Shown: positions 35,549-47,506, numbered from the stretch's first letter. The stretch is DNA of 64,000 bases from Membranipora membranacea (GCA_914767715.1 OU612075.1:3782001-3846000); one strand, 5' to 3'. Numbers and translations: made by a program. Notes: generated by a model not told the origin, from the letters alone.

Positions 35549-38500
35549 GTCCGATTGTCCCGATATTTGCGCCATTAGACTCGCAGCGAAAAGCTGAGTC
35601 TGAATAAGTGTTTCAGTTTGAAATTTGAAAGTTTTTTCAAAATGCGCATTTTTTTCACCAAGATGCTCAACTCAGTGAGATAAACACTTTCGTCCGTTTT
35701 AGCGAAATTTTTTATGCTATAACTTCGCCAATTCTTGTCCGATCGTCCCGATATTTGCGCCATTGGACTCGCAGCGAAAAGCTGAGTCTGAATAAGTGTT
35801 TCAGTTTGAAATTTGAAAGTTTTTTCAAAATGCGCATTTTTTTCACCAAGATGCTCAACTCAGTGAGATAAACACTTTCGCGCGATTTAGCGACGTTTTT
35901 GGCTATAACTTCGCCAATTTTTGTCCGATCATCCCGATATTTGCGCCATTGGACTCGCAGCGAAAAGCTGAGTCTGAATAAGTGTTTCAGTTTGAAATTT
36001 GAAAGTTTTTTCAAAATGCGCATTTTTTTCACCAAGATGCTCAACTCAGTGAGATAAACACTTTCGTCCGTTTTAGCGACGTTTTTCGCTATAACTTCGC
36101 CAATTCTTGTCCGATCGTCCCGATATTTGCGCCATTAGACTCGCAGCGAAAAGCTGAGTCTGAATAAGTGTTTCAGTTTGAAATTTGAAAGTTTTTTCAA
36201 AATGCGCATTTTTTTCACCAAGATGCTCAACTCAGTGAGATAAACACTTTCGCGCGATTTAGCGACGTTTTTCGCTATAACTTCGCCAATTTTTGTCCGA
36301 TCATCCCGATATTTGCGCCATTGGACTCGCAGCGAAAAGCTGAGTCTGAATAAGTGTTTCAGTTTGAAATTTGAAAGTTTTTTCAAAATGCGCATTTTTT
36401 TCACCAAGATGCTCAACTCAGTGAGATAAACACTTTCGTCCGTTTTAGCGACGTTTTTCGCTATAACTTGGCCAATTCTTGTCCGATCGTCCCGATATTT
36501 GCGCCATTAGACTCGCAGCGAAAAGCTGAGTCTGAATAAGTGTTTCAGTTTGAAATTTGAAAGTTTTTTCAAAATGCGCATTTTTTTCACCAAGATGCTC
36601 AACTCAGTGAGATAAACACTTTCGTCCGTTTTAGCGACGTTTTTCGCTATTACTTCGCCAATTCTTGTCCGATCGTCCCGATATTTGCGCCATTAGACTC
36701 GCAGCGAAAAGCTGAGTCTGAATAAGTGTTTCAGTTTGAAATTTGAAAGTTTTTTCAAAATGCGCATTTTTTTCACCAAGATGCTCAACTCAGTGAGATA
36801 AACACTTTCGTCCGTTTTAGCGACGTTTTTCGCTATAACTTCGCCAATTCTTGTCCGATCGTCCCGATATTTGCGCCATTAGACTCGCAGCGAAAAGCTG
36901 AGTCTGAATAAGTGTTTCAGTTTGAAATTTGAAAGTTTTTTCAAAATGCGCATTTTTTTCACCAAGATGCTCAACTCAGTGAGATAAACACTTTCGTCCG
37001 TTTTAGCGACGTTTTTCGCTATAACTTCGCCAATTATTGTCCGATCGTCCCGATATTTGCGCCATTAGACTCGCAGCGAAAAGCTGAGTCTGAATAAGTG
37101 TTTCAGTTTGAAATTTGAAAGTTTTTTCAAAATGCGCATTTTTTTCACCAAGATGCTCAACTCGGTGAGATAAACACTTTCGTCCGTTTTAGCGACGTTT
37201 TTCGCTATAACTTCGCCAATTCTTGTCCGATCGTCCCGATATTTGCGCCATTGGACTCGCAGCAAAAAGCTGAGTCTGAATAAGTGTTTCAGTTTGAAAT
37301 TTGAAAGTTTTTTCAAAATGCGCATTTTTTTCACCAAGATGCTCAACTCAGTGAGATAAACACTTTCGCGCGATTTAGCGATGTTTTTGCCTATAACTTC
37401 GCCAATTTTTGTCCGATCATCCCGATATCTGCGCCATTGGACTCGCAGCGAAAAGCTGAGTCTGAATAAGTGTTTCAGTTTGAAATTTGAAAGTTTTTTC
37501 AAAATGCGCATTTTTTTCACCAAGATGCTCAACTCAGTGAGATAAACACTTTCGTCCGTTTTAGCGACGTTTTTCGCTATAACTTCGCCAATTCTTGTCC
37601 GATCGTCCCGATATTTGCGCCATTAGACTCGCAGCGAAAAGCTGAGTCTGAATAAGTGTTTCAGTTTGAAATTTGAAAGTTTTTTCAAAATGCGCATTTT
37701 TTTCACCAAGATGCTCAACTCAGTGAGATAAACACTTTCGTCCGTTTTAGCGACGTTTTTCGCTATTACTTCGCCAATTCTTGTCCGATCGTCCCGATAT
37801 TTGCGCCATTAGACTCGCAGCGAAAAGCTGAGTCTGAATAAGTGTTTCAGTTTGAAATTTGAAAGTTTTTTCAAAATGCGCATTTTTTTCACCAAGATGC
37901 TCAACTCAGTGAGATAAACACTTTCGTCCGTTTTAGCGACGTTTTTCGCTATAACTTCGCCAATTCTTGTCCGATCGTCCCGATATTTGCGCCATTAGAC
38001 TCGCAGCGAAAAGCTGAGTCTGAATAAGTGTTTCAGTTTGAAATTTGAAAGTTTTTTCAAAATGCGCATTTTTTTCACCAAGATGCTCAACTCAGTGAGA
38101 TAAACACTTTCGTCCGTTTTAGCGACGTTTTTCGCTATAACTTCGCCAATTATTGTCCGATCGTCCCGATATTTGCGCCATTAGACTCGCAGCGAAAAGC
38201 TGAGTCTGAATAAGTGTTTCAGTTTGAAATTTGAAAGTTTTTTCAAAATGCGCATTTTTTTCACCAAGATGCTCAACTCGGTGAGATAAACACTTTCGTC
38301 CGTTTTAGCGACGTTTTTCGCTATAACTTCGCCAATTCTTGTCCGATCGTCCCGATATTTGCGCCATTGGACTCGCAGCAAAAAGCTGAGTCTGAATAAG
38401 TGTTTCAGTTTGAAATTTGAAAGTTTTTTCAAAATGCGCATTTTTTTCACCAAGATGCTCAACTCAGTGAGATAAACACTTTCGCGCGATTTAGCGATGT

Positions 38501-41457
38501 TTTTGCCTATAACTTCGCCAATTTTTGTCCGATCATCCCGATATCTGCGCCATTGGACTCGCAGCGAAAAGCTGAGTCTGAATAAGTGTTTCAGTTTGAA
38601 ATTTGAAAGTTTTTTCAAAATGCGCATTTTTTTCACCAAGATGCTCAACTCAGTGAGATAAACACTTTCGTCCGTTTTAGCGACGTTTTTCGCTATAACT
38701 TCGCCAATTATTGTCCGATCGTCCCGATATTTGCGCCATTGGACTCGCAGCGAAAAGCTGAGTCTGAATAAGTGTTTCAGTTTGAAATTTGAAAGTTTTT
38801 TCAAAATGCGCATTTTTTTCACCAAGATGCTCAACTCAGTGAGATAAACACTTTCGTCCGTTTTAGCGACGTTTTTCGCTATAACTTCGCCAATTCTTGT
38901 CCGATCGTCCCGATATTTGCGCCATTAGACTCGCAGCGAAAAGCTGAGTCTGAATAAGTGTTTCAGTTTGAAATTTGAAAGTTTTTTCAAAATCGCATTT
39001 TTTTCACCAAGATGCTCAACTCGGTGAGATAAACACTTTCGTCCGTTTTAGCGACGTTTTTCGCTATAACTTCGCCAATTCTTGTCCGATCGTCCCGATA
39101 TTTGCGCCATTGGACTCGCAGCAAAAAGCTGAGTCTGAATAAGTGTTTCAGTTTGAAATTTGAAAGTTTTTTCAAAATGCGCATTTTTTTCACCAAGATG
39201 CTCAACTCAGTGAGATAAACACTTTCGCGCGATTTAGCGACGTTTTTGCCTATAACTTCGCCAATTTTTGTCCGATCATCCCGATATTTGCGCCATTGGA
39301 CTCGCAGCGAAAAGCTGAGTCTGAATAAGTGTTTCAGTTTGAAATTTGAAAGTTTTTTTAAAATGCGCATTTTTTTCACCAAGATGCTCAACTCAGTGAG
39401 ATAAACACTTTCGTCCGTTTTAGCGACGTTTTTCGCTATAACTTCGCCAATTATTGTCCGATCGTCCCGATATTTGCGCCATTGGACTCGCAGCGAAAAG
39501 CTGAGTCTGAATAAGTGTTTCAGTTTGAAATTTGAAAGTTTTTTCAAAATGCGCATTTTTTTCACCAAGATGCTCAACTCAGTGAGATAAACACTTTCGT
39601 CCGTTTTAGCGACGTTTTTCGCTATAACTTCGCCAATTCTTGTCCGATCGTCCCGATATTTGCGCCATTAGACTCGCAGCGAAAAGCTGAGTCTGAATAA
39701 GTGTTTCAGTTTGAAATTTGAAAGTTTTTTCAAAATGCGCATTTTTTTCACCAAGATGCTCAACTCAGTGAGATAAACACTTTCGTCCGTTTTAGCGACG
39801 TTTTTCGCTATTACTTCGCCAATTCTTGTCCGATCGTCCCGATATTTGCGCCATTAGACTCGCAGCGAAAAGCTGAGTCTGAATAAGTGTTTCAGTTTGA
39901 AATTTGAAAGTTTTTTCAAAATGCGCATTTTTTTCACCAAGATGCTCAACTCAGTGAGATAAACACTTTCGTCCGTTTTAGCGACGTTTTTCGCTATAAC
40001 TTCGCCAATTCTTGTCCGATTGTCCCGATATTTGCGCCATTAGACTCGCAGCGAAAAGCTGAGTCTGAATAAGTGTTTCAGTTTGAAATTTGAAAGTTTT
40101 TTCAAAATGCGCATTTTTTTCACCAAGATGCTCAACTCAGTGAGATAAACACTTTCGTCCGTTTTAGCGAAATTTTTTATGCTATAACTTCGCCAATTCT
40201 TGTCCGCTCGTCCCGATATTTGCGCCATTAGACTCGCAGCGAAAAGCTGAGTCTGAATAAGTGTTTCAGTTTGAAATTTGAAAGTTTTTTCAAAATGCGC
40301 ATTTTTTTCACCAAGATGCTCAACTCAGTGAGATAAACACTTTCGTCCGTTTTAGCGACGTTTTTCGCTATAACTTCGCCAATTTTTGTCCGATCATCCC
40401 GATATTTGCGCCATTGGACTCGCAGCGAAAAGCTGAGTCTGAATAAGTGTTTCAGTTTGAAATTTGAAAGTTTTTTCAAAATGCGCATTTTTTTCACCAA
40501 GATGCTCAACTCAGTGAGATAAACACTTTCGTCCGTTTTAGCGACGTTTTTCGCTATAACTTCGCCAATTATTGTCCGATCGTCCCGATATTTGCGCCAT
40601 TAGACTCGCAGCGAAAAGCTGAGTCTGAATAAGTGTTTCAGTTTGAAATTTGAAAGTTTTTTCAAAATGCGCATTTTTTTCACCAAGATGCTCAACTCAG
40701 TGAGATAAACACTTTCGTCCGTTTTAGCGAAATTTTTTATGCTATAACTTCGCCAATTCTTGTCCGATCGTCCCGATATTTGCGCCATTAGACTCGCAGC
40801 GAAAAGCTGAGTCTGAATAAGTGTTTCATTTTGAAATTTGAAAGTTTTTTCAAAATGCGCATTTTTTTCACCAAGATGCTCAACTCAGTGAGATAAACAC
40901 TTTCGTCCATTTAGCGACGTTTTTCGCTATAACTTCGCCAATTCTTGTCCGATCGTCCCGATATTTGCGCCATTAAACTCGCAGCGAAAAGCTGAGTCTG
41001 AATAAGTGTTTCAGTTTGAAATTTGAAAGTTTTTTCAAAATGCGCATTTTTTTCACCAAGATGCTCAACTCAGTGAGATAAACACTTTCGCGCGATTTAG
41101 CGACGTTTTTGCCTATAACTTCGCCAATTTTTGTCCGATCATCCCGATATTTGCGCCATTGGACTCGCAGCGAAAAGCTGAGTCTGAATAAGTGTTTCAG
41201 TTTGAAATTTGAAACTTTTTTCAAAATGCGCATTTTTTTCACCAAGATGCTCAACTCAGTGAGATAAACACTTTCGTCCGTTTTAGCGACGTTTTTCGCT
41301 ATAACTTCGCCAATTCTTGTCCGATCGTCCCGATATTTGTGCCATTAGACTCGCAGCGAAAAGCTGAGTCTGAATAAGTGTTTCAGTTTGAAAATTGAAA
41401 GTTTTTTCAAAATACGCATTTTTTTCACCAAGATGCTCAACTCAGTGAGATAAACAC
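35549..41457. repeat. 186/188-bp tandem satellite, array block III
   Basis: Continues the array in the same orientation and in phase with the sequence before the island. Its last 3 kb are nearly the same as 14.9-18.1 kb of block II at an offset of 23,368-23,369 bp. They share rare variants: the short AAAATCGCATTT monomer (15622 and 38992), TTCATTTTGAAAT (about 17459 and 40827), TTCGTCCATTTAG, and GAAACTTTTTTC (about 17845 and 41211). The final monomer carries several unique changes just before the edge. Confidence 0.95.
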
Positions 41458-42238
41458 TCACTGGGTTGAGCATCTTGGTGAAAAAAGTGCAGGTTTTGAA
41501 AGAGTTTCAAATTTCAATTTCGCTACAGAATTTCAAAACACACAATTATACTTAACTTTGTGCTGCGCATCTTTTGGTGCTAATATCGGGATGATCGGAT
41601 AAAAATTGGCGAATTTGTAATGACAAAAGTCGTCAAAACGCAAGAAAGTGTTTGTCTTGGTGAAAAAAGTGCGGTTATTTAAAAACTTTCAAATTTCAAA
41701 CTGAAACACGAGGTCAGACTCAAATTTGCGCTGCAAATATTTTAGCGCTAATTTCCCGACAATCAGACCAAATTTGGCGAGGTTATAGCAAAAAACGTTG
41801 TTAAAACGAGCGAAAGTGTTTATCTCACTAAGTTGAGCATCTTAGTTAAAAAAGTGTGTTTCTTGAACAACTTTCAGATTTCAATTCATCTCCAGAATTT
41901 TTAAACCATATAATTCGACTTAACTTTGCGCTGCATATCTTTTGGCGCTAATTTCAGGACAATCGGACAAAAAATTGGCGAAGTTATAGCAAAGAACTGT
42001 GTTAAAACGCGGGAAAGTGTTTATCTCGCTAAGTTGAGCATCCTGCTGAAAAAAGTGCGGTTTTTACAAAACTTTATAATTCAATTTTAAACCACATAAT
42101 TTGACTTTACTTTGCTCTGCGCTGAATTGAGCATCTTAGTGAAAAAAGAGTGTTTCCCGAAAAACTTTCAAGTTTTCCATTGAGCTACAGAAATCAGGAC
42201 AGTCAGACACAAATTAGCGAAGTTATACCAAAAAATGG
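41458..42238 (-). repeat. Decayed, inverted satellite monomers at the array edge
   Basis: The plus strand here carries the reverse complement of the array monomer: GTTGAGCATCTTGGTGAAAA, TTTCAAATTTCAAACTGAAA and AAAGTGTTTATCTC. About five units are visible, strongly diverged and partly deleted. GTTGAGCAT recurs at 41832 and 42033, giving a spacing of 201 bp, longer than the 186 bp of the main array. They carry GCGCTGCATATCTTTTGGCG where the array has the GACTCGCAGCGAAAAGC region. This is a fossil edge that retains an older monomer form. Confidence 0.85.
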
Positions 42239-43810
42239 TGGGGGGCGATGTCCAAGAGTTTGTCATCAAACTTGTCCCCAGACATCTATGAGACTTGTAG
42301 AACAAAAGGCCTCTCAGTATGCGTCGATGCATTAAACCCGATCTGGCTTGGGAATCAGATTGATAAATTTAATGTATTATTCATAAAACTATGTCAAGTC
42401 ACAAAAATATCGAAATTCAATTTTTTTTATATATCCATTGAGGGCAGGATCACTTCTTTCATAAACCAGCTTTTAAAACTCACCTAAACAAAATGTCGAC
42501 AGGTTCATAATCTGCTTTAGTTTATGCCAGTATATGAGGTTTCCATCCATTTGTGATACACTACACAGATCAGCCATGCTCTTTCTCTTTGGTGCCCATT
42601 GCCACGCCTCCTCTAACGGTAACGGTAGCAAATAAACGAGTAAAGCATCAGCAGCGGGCATACCTGTATCTGTCTATGTAGATTGCGGCTAGGTCTGCCG
42701 GGATGTAAACCTAACTACAGGTGTATCTGGTGGACAAAGTACACTGAACAACACATCTTAGACAGTAAGAGGAATTTATTGACAATCCAGAAACGCATCC
42801 TGAACCTGAGATTCCCAAGAGGATCTATCGATCGCATATATTATTGATCTTGATCTTATGGGGAATTCCAAAATGTTGCATTGTGGGGTACTCATAAATA
42901 TCCAAATATACATCTAACTACAAATGCCAGTCAACAGTAGCGGAATAGTAGATACGTTATCACTGTCAATGTTAGACCACACATGAAGACTTTACTACTA
43001 ACAACACAACTGTCAACATTAAGAGGATGGATGTACCACCCATGCAGAATAGCTGCACAAATTATAACTGTCAGTGTTAGACCACGCCTTCTCCCTATTC
43101 AGTATCTTACTATAAAGTGGCTGTCATATATCAAAACCATCGATCTAAATATTTATAGGAATCAGTGTTTGTGGATTCTATTAATGTGTGTACATGTGAT
43201 TGTATCGATCAGGTAGCAGGTGTGGTCCACTCTATTGCTTTCATTTGTGGACAATGTTGGCATTATCTCAACTCAAATGCCACACATACTACCTTTGGTT
43301 CAGCAGTAAGGTTTTTTTTGTGAGCTTTCAGGGACAGTTCAGTAAAGGAGACTACATCTAGTTTAGATTTATCTGATGAACAGAGTGCTATGAAGGAGTT
43401 CTCAATCACAGCTATAAAATCTTACAGATTTAATTGAATAACGTTTTTGAACAAGTGCGCGTTTATGATGTCATCAGATATGTATGTAATATTTATGTAT
43501 AATAAATACAACATTTTAGAGCAACTCGTTGTGCCTCGGCTACTAATCAGCCAACTGGTATTTCAGTATTGACAAATTCAAGACTTTCTAATTTTACTCA
43601 GAAAATTGACCGAGGATTGTCGATTTCACAGAATTAAATATCAGGGCTTTTTGCTTTTGGGAACTCCCTTGTTTACGTTATAAGGATTGTAGTGAATTTC
43701 AGTTTAGCCCTGTAGGGAAATATATTATATGGATAATATAACATAACTACCCATCAAATACAGTGTTGAGGCTGGTTTTACCCACTATAGACTTGTATCT
43801 TTAAATGTCT
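42239..43810. other. Intergenic stretch, no supported gene
   Basis: An open frame from 42248 contains S-S-N-L-S-P-D-I-Y-E-T-C-R-T-K-G-L, which looks somewhat protein-like but has no splice signals or motif to support it. Two copies of a CTGTCA-TGTTAGACCAC motif occur near 42963 and 43068. Otherwise nothing is recognised. Confidence 0.35.
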
Positions 43811-44447
43811 TTAATCTTCAAAGACTTAGTTTGAGGCTGCTATTTTGCATCACATCTTATTCTCCATATTTTATTCTATCATGTGGGCTTTTTCCAGCTT
43901 TAGAATCTAGATATTGAAGAATTTATGGCCTCTCAAACTTTCAAGGTTATCACCTTCAATCAGCATTAGGAATCACCGAGCACGCCATGTGGGTCGTCAC
44001 AACGCGCCATTCTTATTATGAGTATATTCTACTAATAATTCCACAGATAACAACATGATCATAATTCGGACCTTGGTGTGGCTCGAACCCAAGACGTTAA
44101 GGCACAGAGGGCAACGTCGCTACTATAGATCTAGTGTTGCGATGGTAGTTGCGTCGCCTGCTGGTGTTAAAATCCTGAGTCCCACCTAGGTCTAAATTTT
44201 GATCATCATCTTATATGTGGAACTATTAGTAGAATATACTCATAATAAGTATGATGCGTTGTGCCGTCCCACATGGCGTGCCCGCCCATTCTTTATGCTA
44301 ATTGACTGCCGTCACCTTGAGAGTTTGAGAGACCATAACTTCCTCAATATTTGGATTCTAAAGCTGGAAATCGCTCACATGATAGAAACAAATATGGAAA
44401 ATAAGATGTGATACAAAATAGCAGCCTCGGTGTAAGTCTTTAAAATA
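43811..44447. repeat. Long palindrome (about 320-bp arms)
   Basis: The left arm (TATCATGTGGGC, CAGCTTTAGAATC, GCACGCCATGTGGG and ATTATGAGTATATTCTACTA) is answered in inverted order on the right (TAGTAGAATATACTCATAAT, CCCACATGGCGTGC, GATTCTAAAGCTGG and CACATGATAGA). Similarity continues towards a centre near 44132 (CTATAGATCTAGTG). The left inner arm carries a B-box-like GGGTTCGAGCC on the minus strand (44080-44090). Either a foldback transposon or a SINE-containing segment duplicated head to head. No target-site duplication found. Confidence 0.75.
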
Positions 44448-44495
44448 TTGTGGGAGGGGGGGCCGTGAGGTATTTATCACAGATCACAGACTAAC

Positions 44496-44683
44496 CTGTA
44501 AACAATTGTACGGTGTATGATGAGATAAAACTCTACTGCCTGATGATGTTAGTACCGCTGTAGACCGTGATCTGGGAGGTAGAGGGGGAGTAGAATCACC
44601 ACTAGATGGAGTCTTATGTATTGATGATGTCATAGATGAGCACCCTCTCTGTGAGCGAGGTTGTATTACAAGGGGGCATAACT
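44496..44683 (-). CDS. Candidate proline/serine-rich exon, minus strand
   Basis: The minus strand shows an acceptor-like ATAGCAG, 188 open bases and a good donor (TTTACAG/GTTAGT). The peptide is Ser/Thr/Pro-rich and includes T-P-P-L-P-P-R-S-R-S, which fits a class II SH3-binding motif (P-x-x-P-x-R). The frame is open beyond both splice sites, so the exon limits rest on the splice signals alone. The acceptor's pyrimidine tract is poor. Gene not recognised. Confidence 0.35.
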
Positions 44684-44739
44684 CTGCTATTTCGCTTATG
44701 GTTTCAAAAGCCGAAAATAAAACCAAACTAGCTAGCATT

Positions 44740-45400
44740 TACTCCTTTAAGGTAATTCGCTTGATATATTTCGATAGTTTTCCACACCTAAAGCTCGTCC
44801 ATCAAGAAGCTTGCTACCTTGTGTCAACCATGTAAGTTGTGCCCTCACTTTTGTTTTAAAGCTGTGCCCTTCTTCTTTTGCGAATTCTTGTAGTACTTAG
44901 AATATATCAGATGTCAAATAATTTACCAAATCATAAAATCCCAACAGGTGCAGCTCTGTGGTACAATCCTGTTGAAAAGGGCAAAAACTCAATCTTTTTC
45001 AGATTTGGTATCAGTGTTTGCTTTTTGTATATTATTTTAATTCTGTCTCCCAGACTTATTATACCCTTAATCCTAATTATTTTGTACTCTGTCTCTGTCA
45101 AAGCATAGCGCCTAGAGGGCCAATGTCAACATTTTATGGCATGCTGTACATGGACACTGTGTGCGGCCATCCTCTGCCTTTGGCAGCTTGAACAATACAT
45201 TGTTTCACCTGTTTGTTGTCTGCTGTTGTCTTGATTTCATGATAATTTTTTTCATTATATAGAATGGTATATTGGTAACTGTTAGTTGTTGTTGCAGTGT
45301 TGTCTCATTTTTTTCTATTCGGTACGGAATCACTTCGGAACTTTTGGGGTACAAGGCCTAGCTATGGCGTCTTTAATAAATTCAGCGTTTTCTATTCCAG
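44740..45400. other. Intergenic stretch, no supported gene
   Basis: A hydrophobic open frame at 44878-45108 exists (a run rich in I, L and F near its end), but it has no start context, homology cue or splice signal. I do not treat it as a gene. Confidence 0.35.
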
Positions 45401-45406
45401 CTCATA

Positions 45407-46225
45407 CTGAGGATGACTTTTAACGCACTCCTTGCAGTGGAGTACTACATGGAGAAATTTCCCAGTTTTGTGATGCTGGTTCTAGGACTTACAATAGGTA
45501 CCTCTAACATAAAACACATCATCATAAGACCTAGGCTGATAATGAAAACACAGCCGAAGGATTTACAAATGGGACACTACACAGATAGCTAAAGGGCCTG
45601 CGGGTTATTGATTGGGGGGGGGTTCAAGATTATACACAATATTGTTGTCATTGTTAGCCAGAATGCATAGGCATAGGCTTTTCAAGGCCCCAAGTGAATC
45701 ATAAATCTATATGACCAGATAACTCATAGCCTAGGCCCCTATGTATCCTAGCCATAGATTTAAAAACAGTATAGATAGGTCATTGTGTGCTCCTGTCTAT
45801 CCAATAATATGATAGCTACTTTAGCCTCAGATCTAGTAATTTTAGCAATCTAGACCATAAGGCTGGGTGTCACATGACTGTTAGTAAAACGACCTTCCAG
45901 CCAATCATGTTCTTACAACATTGTGATTGGCTCAGAAGTCGATTTACTCAGTATAGCCTTCTCTCATTGGACACTTTCTGATAAGGTTAACATCATGAAA
46001 GACAAAAGGTGCTGACTATAAACCAACTGGCAGTTACGCTATGCATAACGCGACACTGCGGGTGGCACAATGACAATACGGGTGGGGACTTAATGCAAAG
46101 TTACTGAAGCCCAATGTCCTATCTATACTGTTTTTAAATCTATGATCCTAGCACACGATGACAATAATTTGGTGTATCGCTTGAAGGTTGAACACTTCAG
46201 AAGTCGGGGCATATGGTATCATCAT
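45407..46225 (+). repeat. Segmental duplication, segment 1, right-flank copy
   Basis: Paralogue of 26648-27530 in the same orientation. The minus-strand coding stretch that is open in the other copy contains stops here (S-stop-N-Q and E-L-E-stop), so it is a pseudogene. A 392-bp hAT MITE interrupts the copy at 45753-46144. Shared landmarks include GATTGGGGGGGGGG and ATGTATCCTAGC. Confidence 0.8.
45753..46144. mobile_element. Non-autonomous hAT element (MITE), 392 bp
   Basis: Terminal inverted repeats beginning CATAGATTTAAAAACAGTAT run for about 31 bp with about one mismatch near the inner end. They are flanked by the 8-bp direct repeat ATCCTAGC (45745-45752 and 46145-46152), which is the hAT signature length. 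The paralogous segment at 27472-27479 carries a single ATCCTAGC with no insert, so the empty site is preserved in the same window. No coding frame inside. It depended on a transposase from elsewhere. Confidence 0.92.
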
Positions 46226-46851
46226 TGACATGGTCTGATTTGTCTGATATGGACATTGATCGGACAAAATAAAGTAAAATGCAAAAACAAAAACAAAATT
46301 ATTTATGCTGAAATGTGATTATTATTTCAAACTAAAATGGCAGTTGCTATAAATACTGAATTATTTAGCAACAAAAAGTGTAGATATATATTATCTGTAA
46401 GTAGTGTAATATTCATTCGCCAAATAGCCTGGCATTTCCTTATGCTACTGTTTTGAACAACAGCGTGCTGACTGACGGATGGAGCTACATCGCCACCCGG
46501 ACAGCAAAGCAATATCTCTATAAATATTTATTTCGGGCTGGGAATATTATTACAAGCCAGAAAAATCTGTGACTGGTCTGCGAATGCCCTCTTACTGCTG
46601 CCTTCATCCATATCATAAATATCACACTAATATATTCTAGTATGTATGTTTGTAGACACTGCGAAGGCTATAACGTCATAGCTGTAAATCAGGTTAGTGG
46701 AATAAACACTGGAAAGAGAAAGTCGTTACTCAGCAAACATCACTGATAGCAAATTTGCTTGAGAACACATCAATGTAAATACCTCAGGAGGTGTTTGAAT
46801 AAGACTGAATTCATGATGCTTTTTCAATATTTTTTTGATGAGCAGCCCTTG

Positions 46852-46889
46852 ATCTGAGGGTACTGAGGGTATCTGAGGGTACTGAGGGT
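46852..46889. repeat. 19-bp tandem duplication
   Basis: ATCTGAGGGTACTGAGGGT occurs twice in tandem. The inner CTGAGGGTA recurs four times. A minisatellite seed. Confidence 0.85.
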
Positions 46890-47458
46890 ATCATATTATG
46901 AGTAGGCCCTACTACCATATTATATCATAACATCATAATTATTGAAGGATAAATTCCAATTAAATCTTATGATGTATTCATGTACAAACTGAGCATTGAT
47001 CTGAAACCAGTTCACCTTCAAACTTATTAAATCTCAACCTGCTATCAATATCTGAATATTTAATTCTCAGACTCAGCATTGGGAATTTATCACATTCATA
47101 ACAGATGCATATGATAATATAAGAAAAGCTTCATATACACAGTAGTCACATAGACAAAAATCAATATTATAATTCAGCTGAGGAACCAGTAATTCGATTT
47201 TTCTTCTCATTTCATTATTTTATTATTATACGCACAGACACATAAAATAAGAAAAAAAGTCCATAATATTGCAATTGAAAATTGCCGTATAGATCAAATA
47301 CGCCATTCTAAGACAGCTTGGAGTGCAGAACATTCATTGAATCGTTGTATGATCTATCTAGTCTTTTCACATGACTACTTGGTAGGCATGTAACAAGGCT
47401 ATGGTATATCTCACATGATCTGATCTATTCTAAGTGATCTGATAGAAAAGTTGGTGAC

Positions 47459-47506
47459 ATTACATTATCAAACACTCATTTGAAAACGAGTGTTTGATAA
47501 TGTAAT
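47459..47506. repeat. Perfect 19-bp stem hairpin
   Basis: ATTACATTATCAAACACTC (47459-47477) is answered by its exact reverse complement (47488-47506) around a 10-base loop. It lies inside the block that is missing from the paralogous island copy. Confidence 0.85.

Noticed and set aside
253-41254. Dozens of similar 62-260-residue open frames on the minus strand
   Set aside because: They are the satellite monomer read through. Ends fall wherever a single G/A site makes TAA, starts use non-ATG codons, and the repeat unit carries no sign of a promoter or conserved domain. Not annotated as genes.
308-41457. Calling the array a centromere
   Set aside because: Monomer length and higher-order structure would fit, but pericentromeric or interstitial heterochromatin fits equally. 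Only chromatin data could decide.
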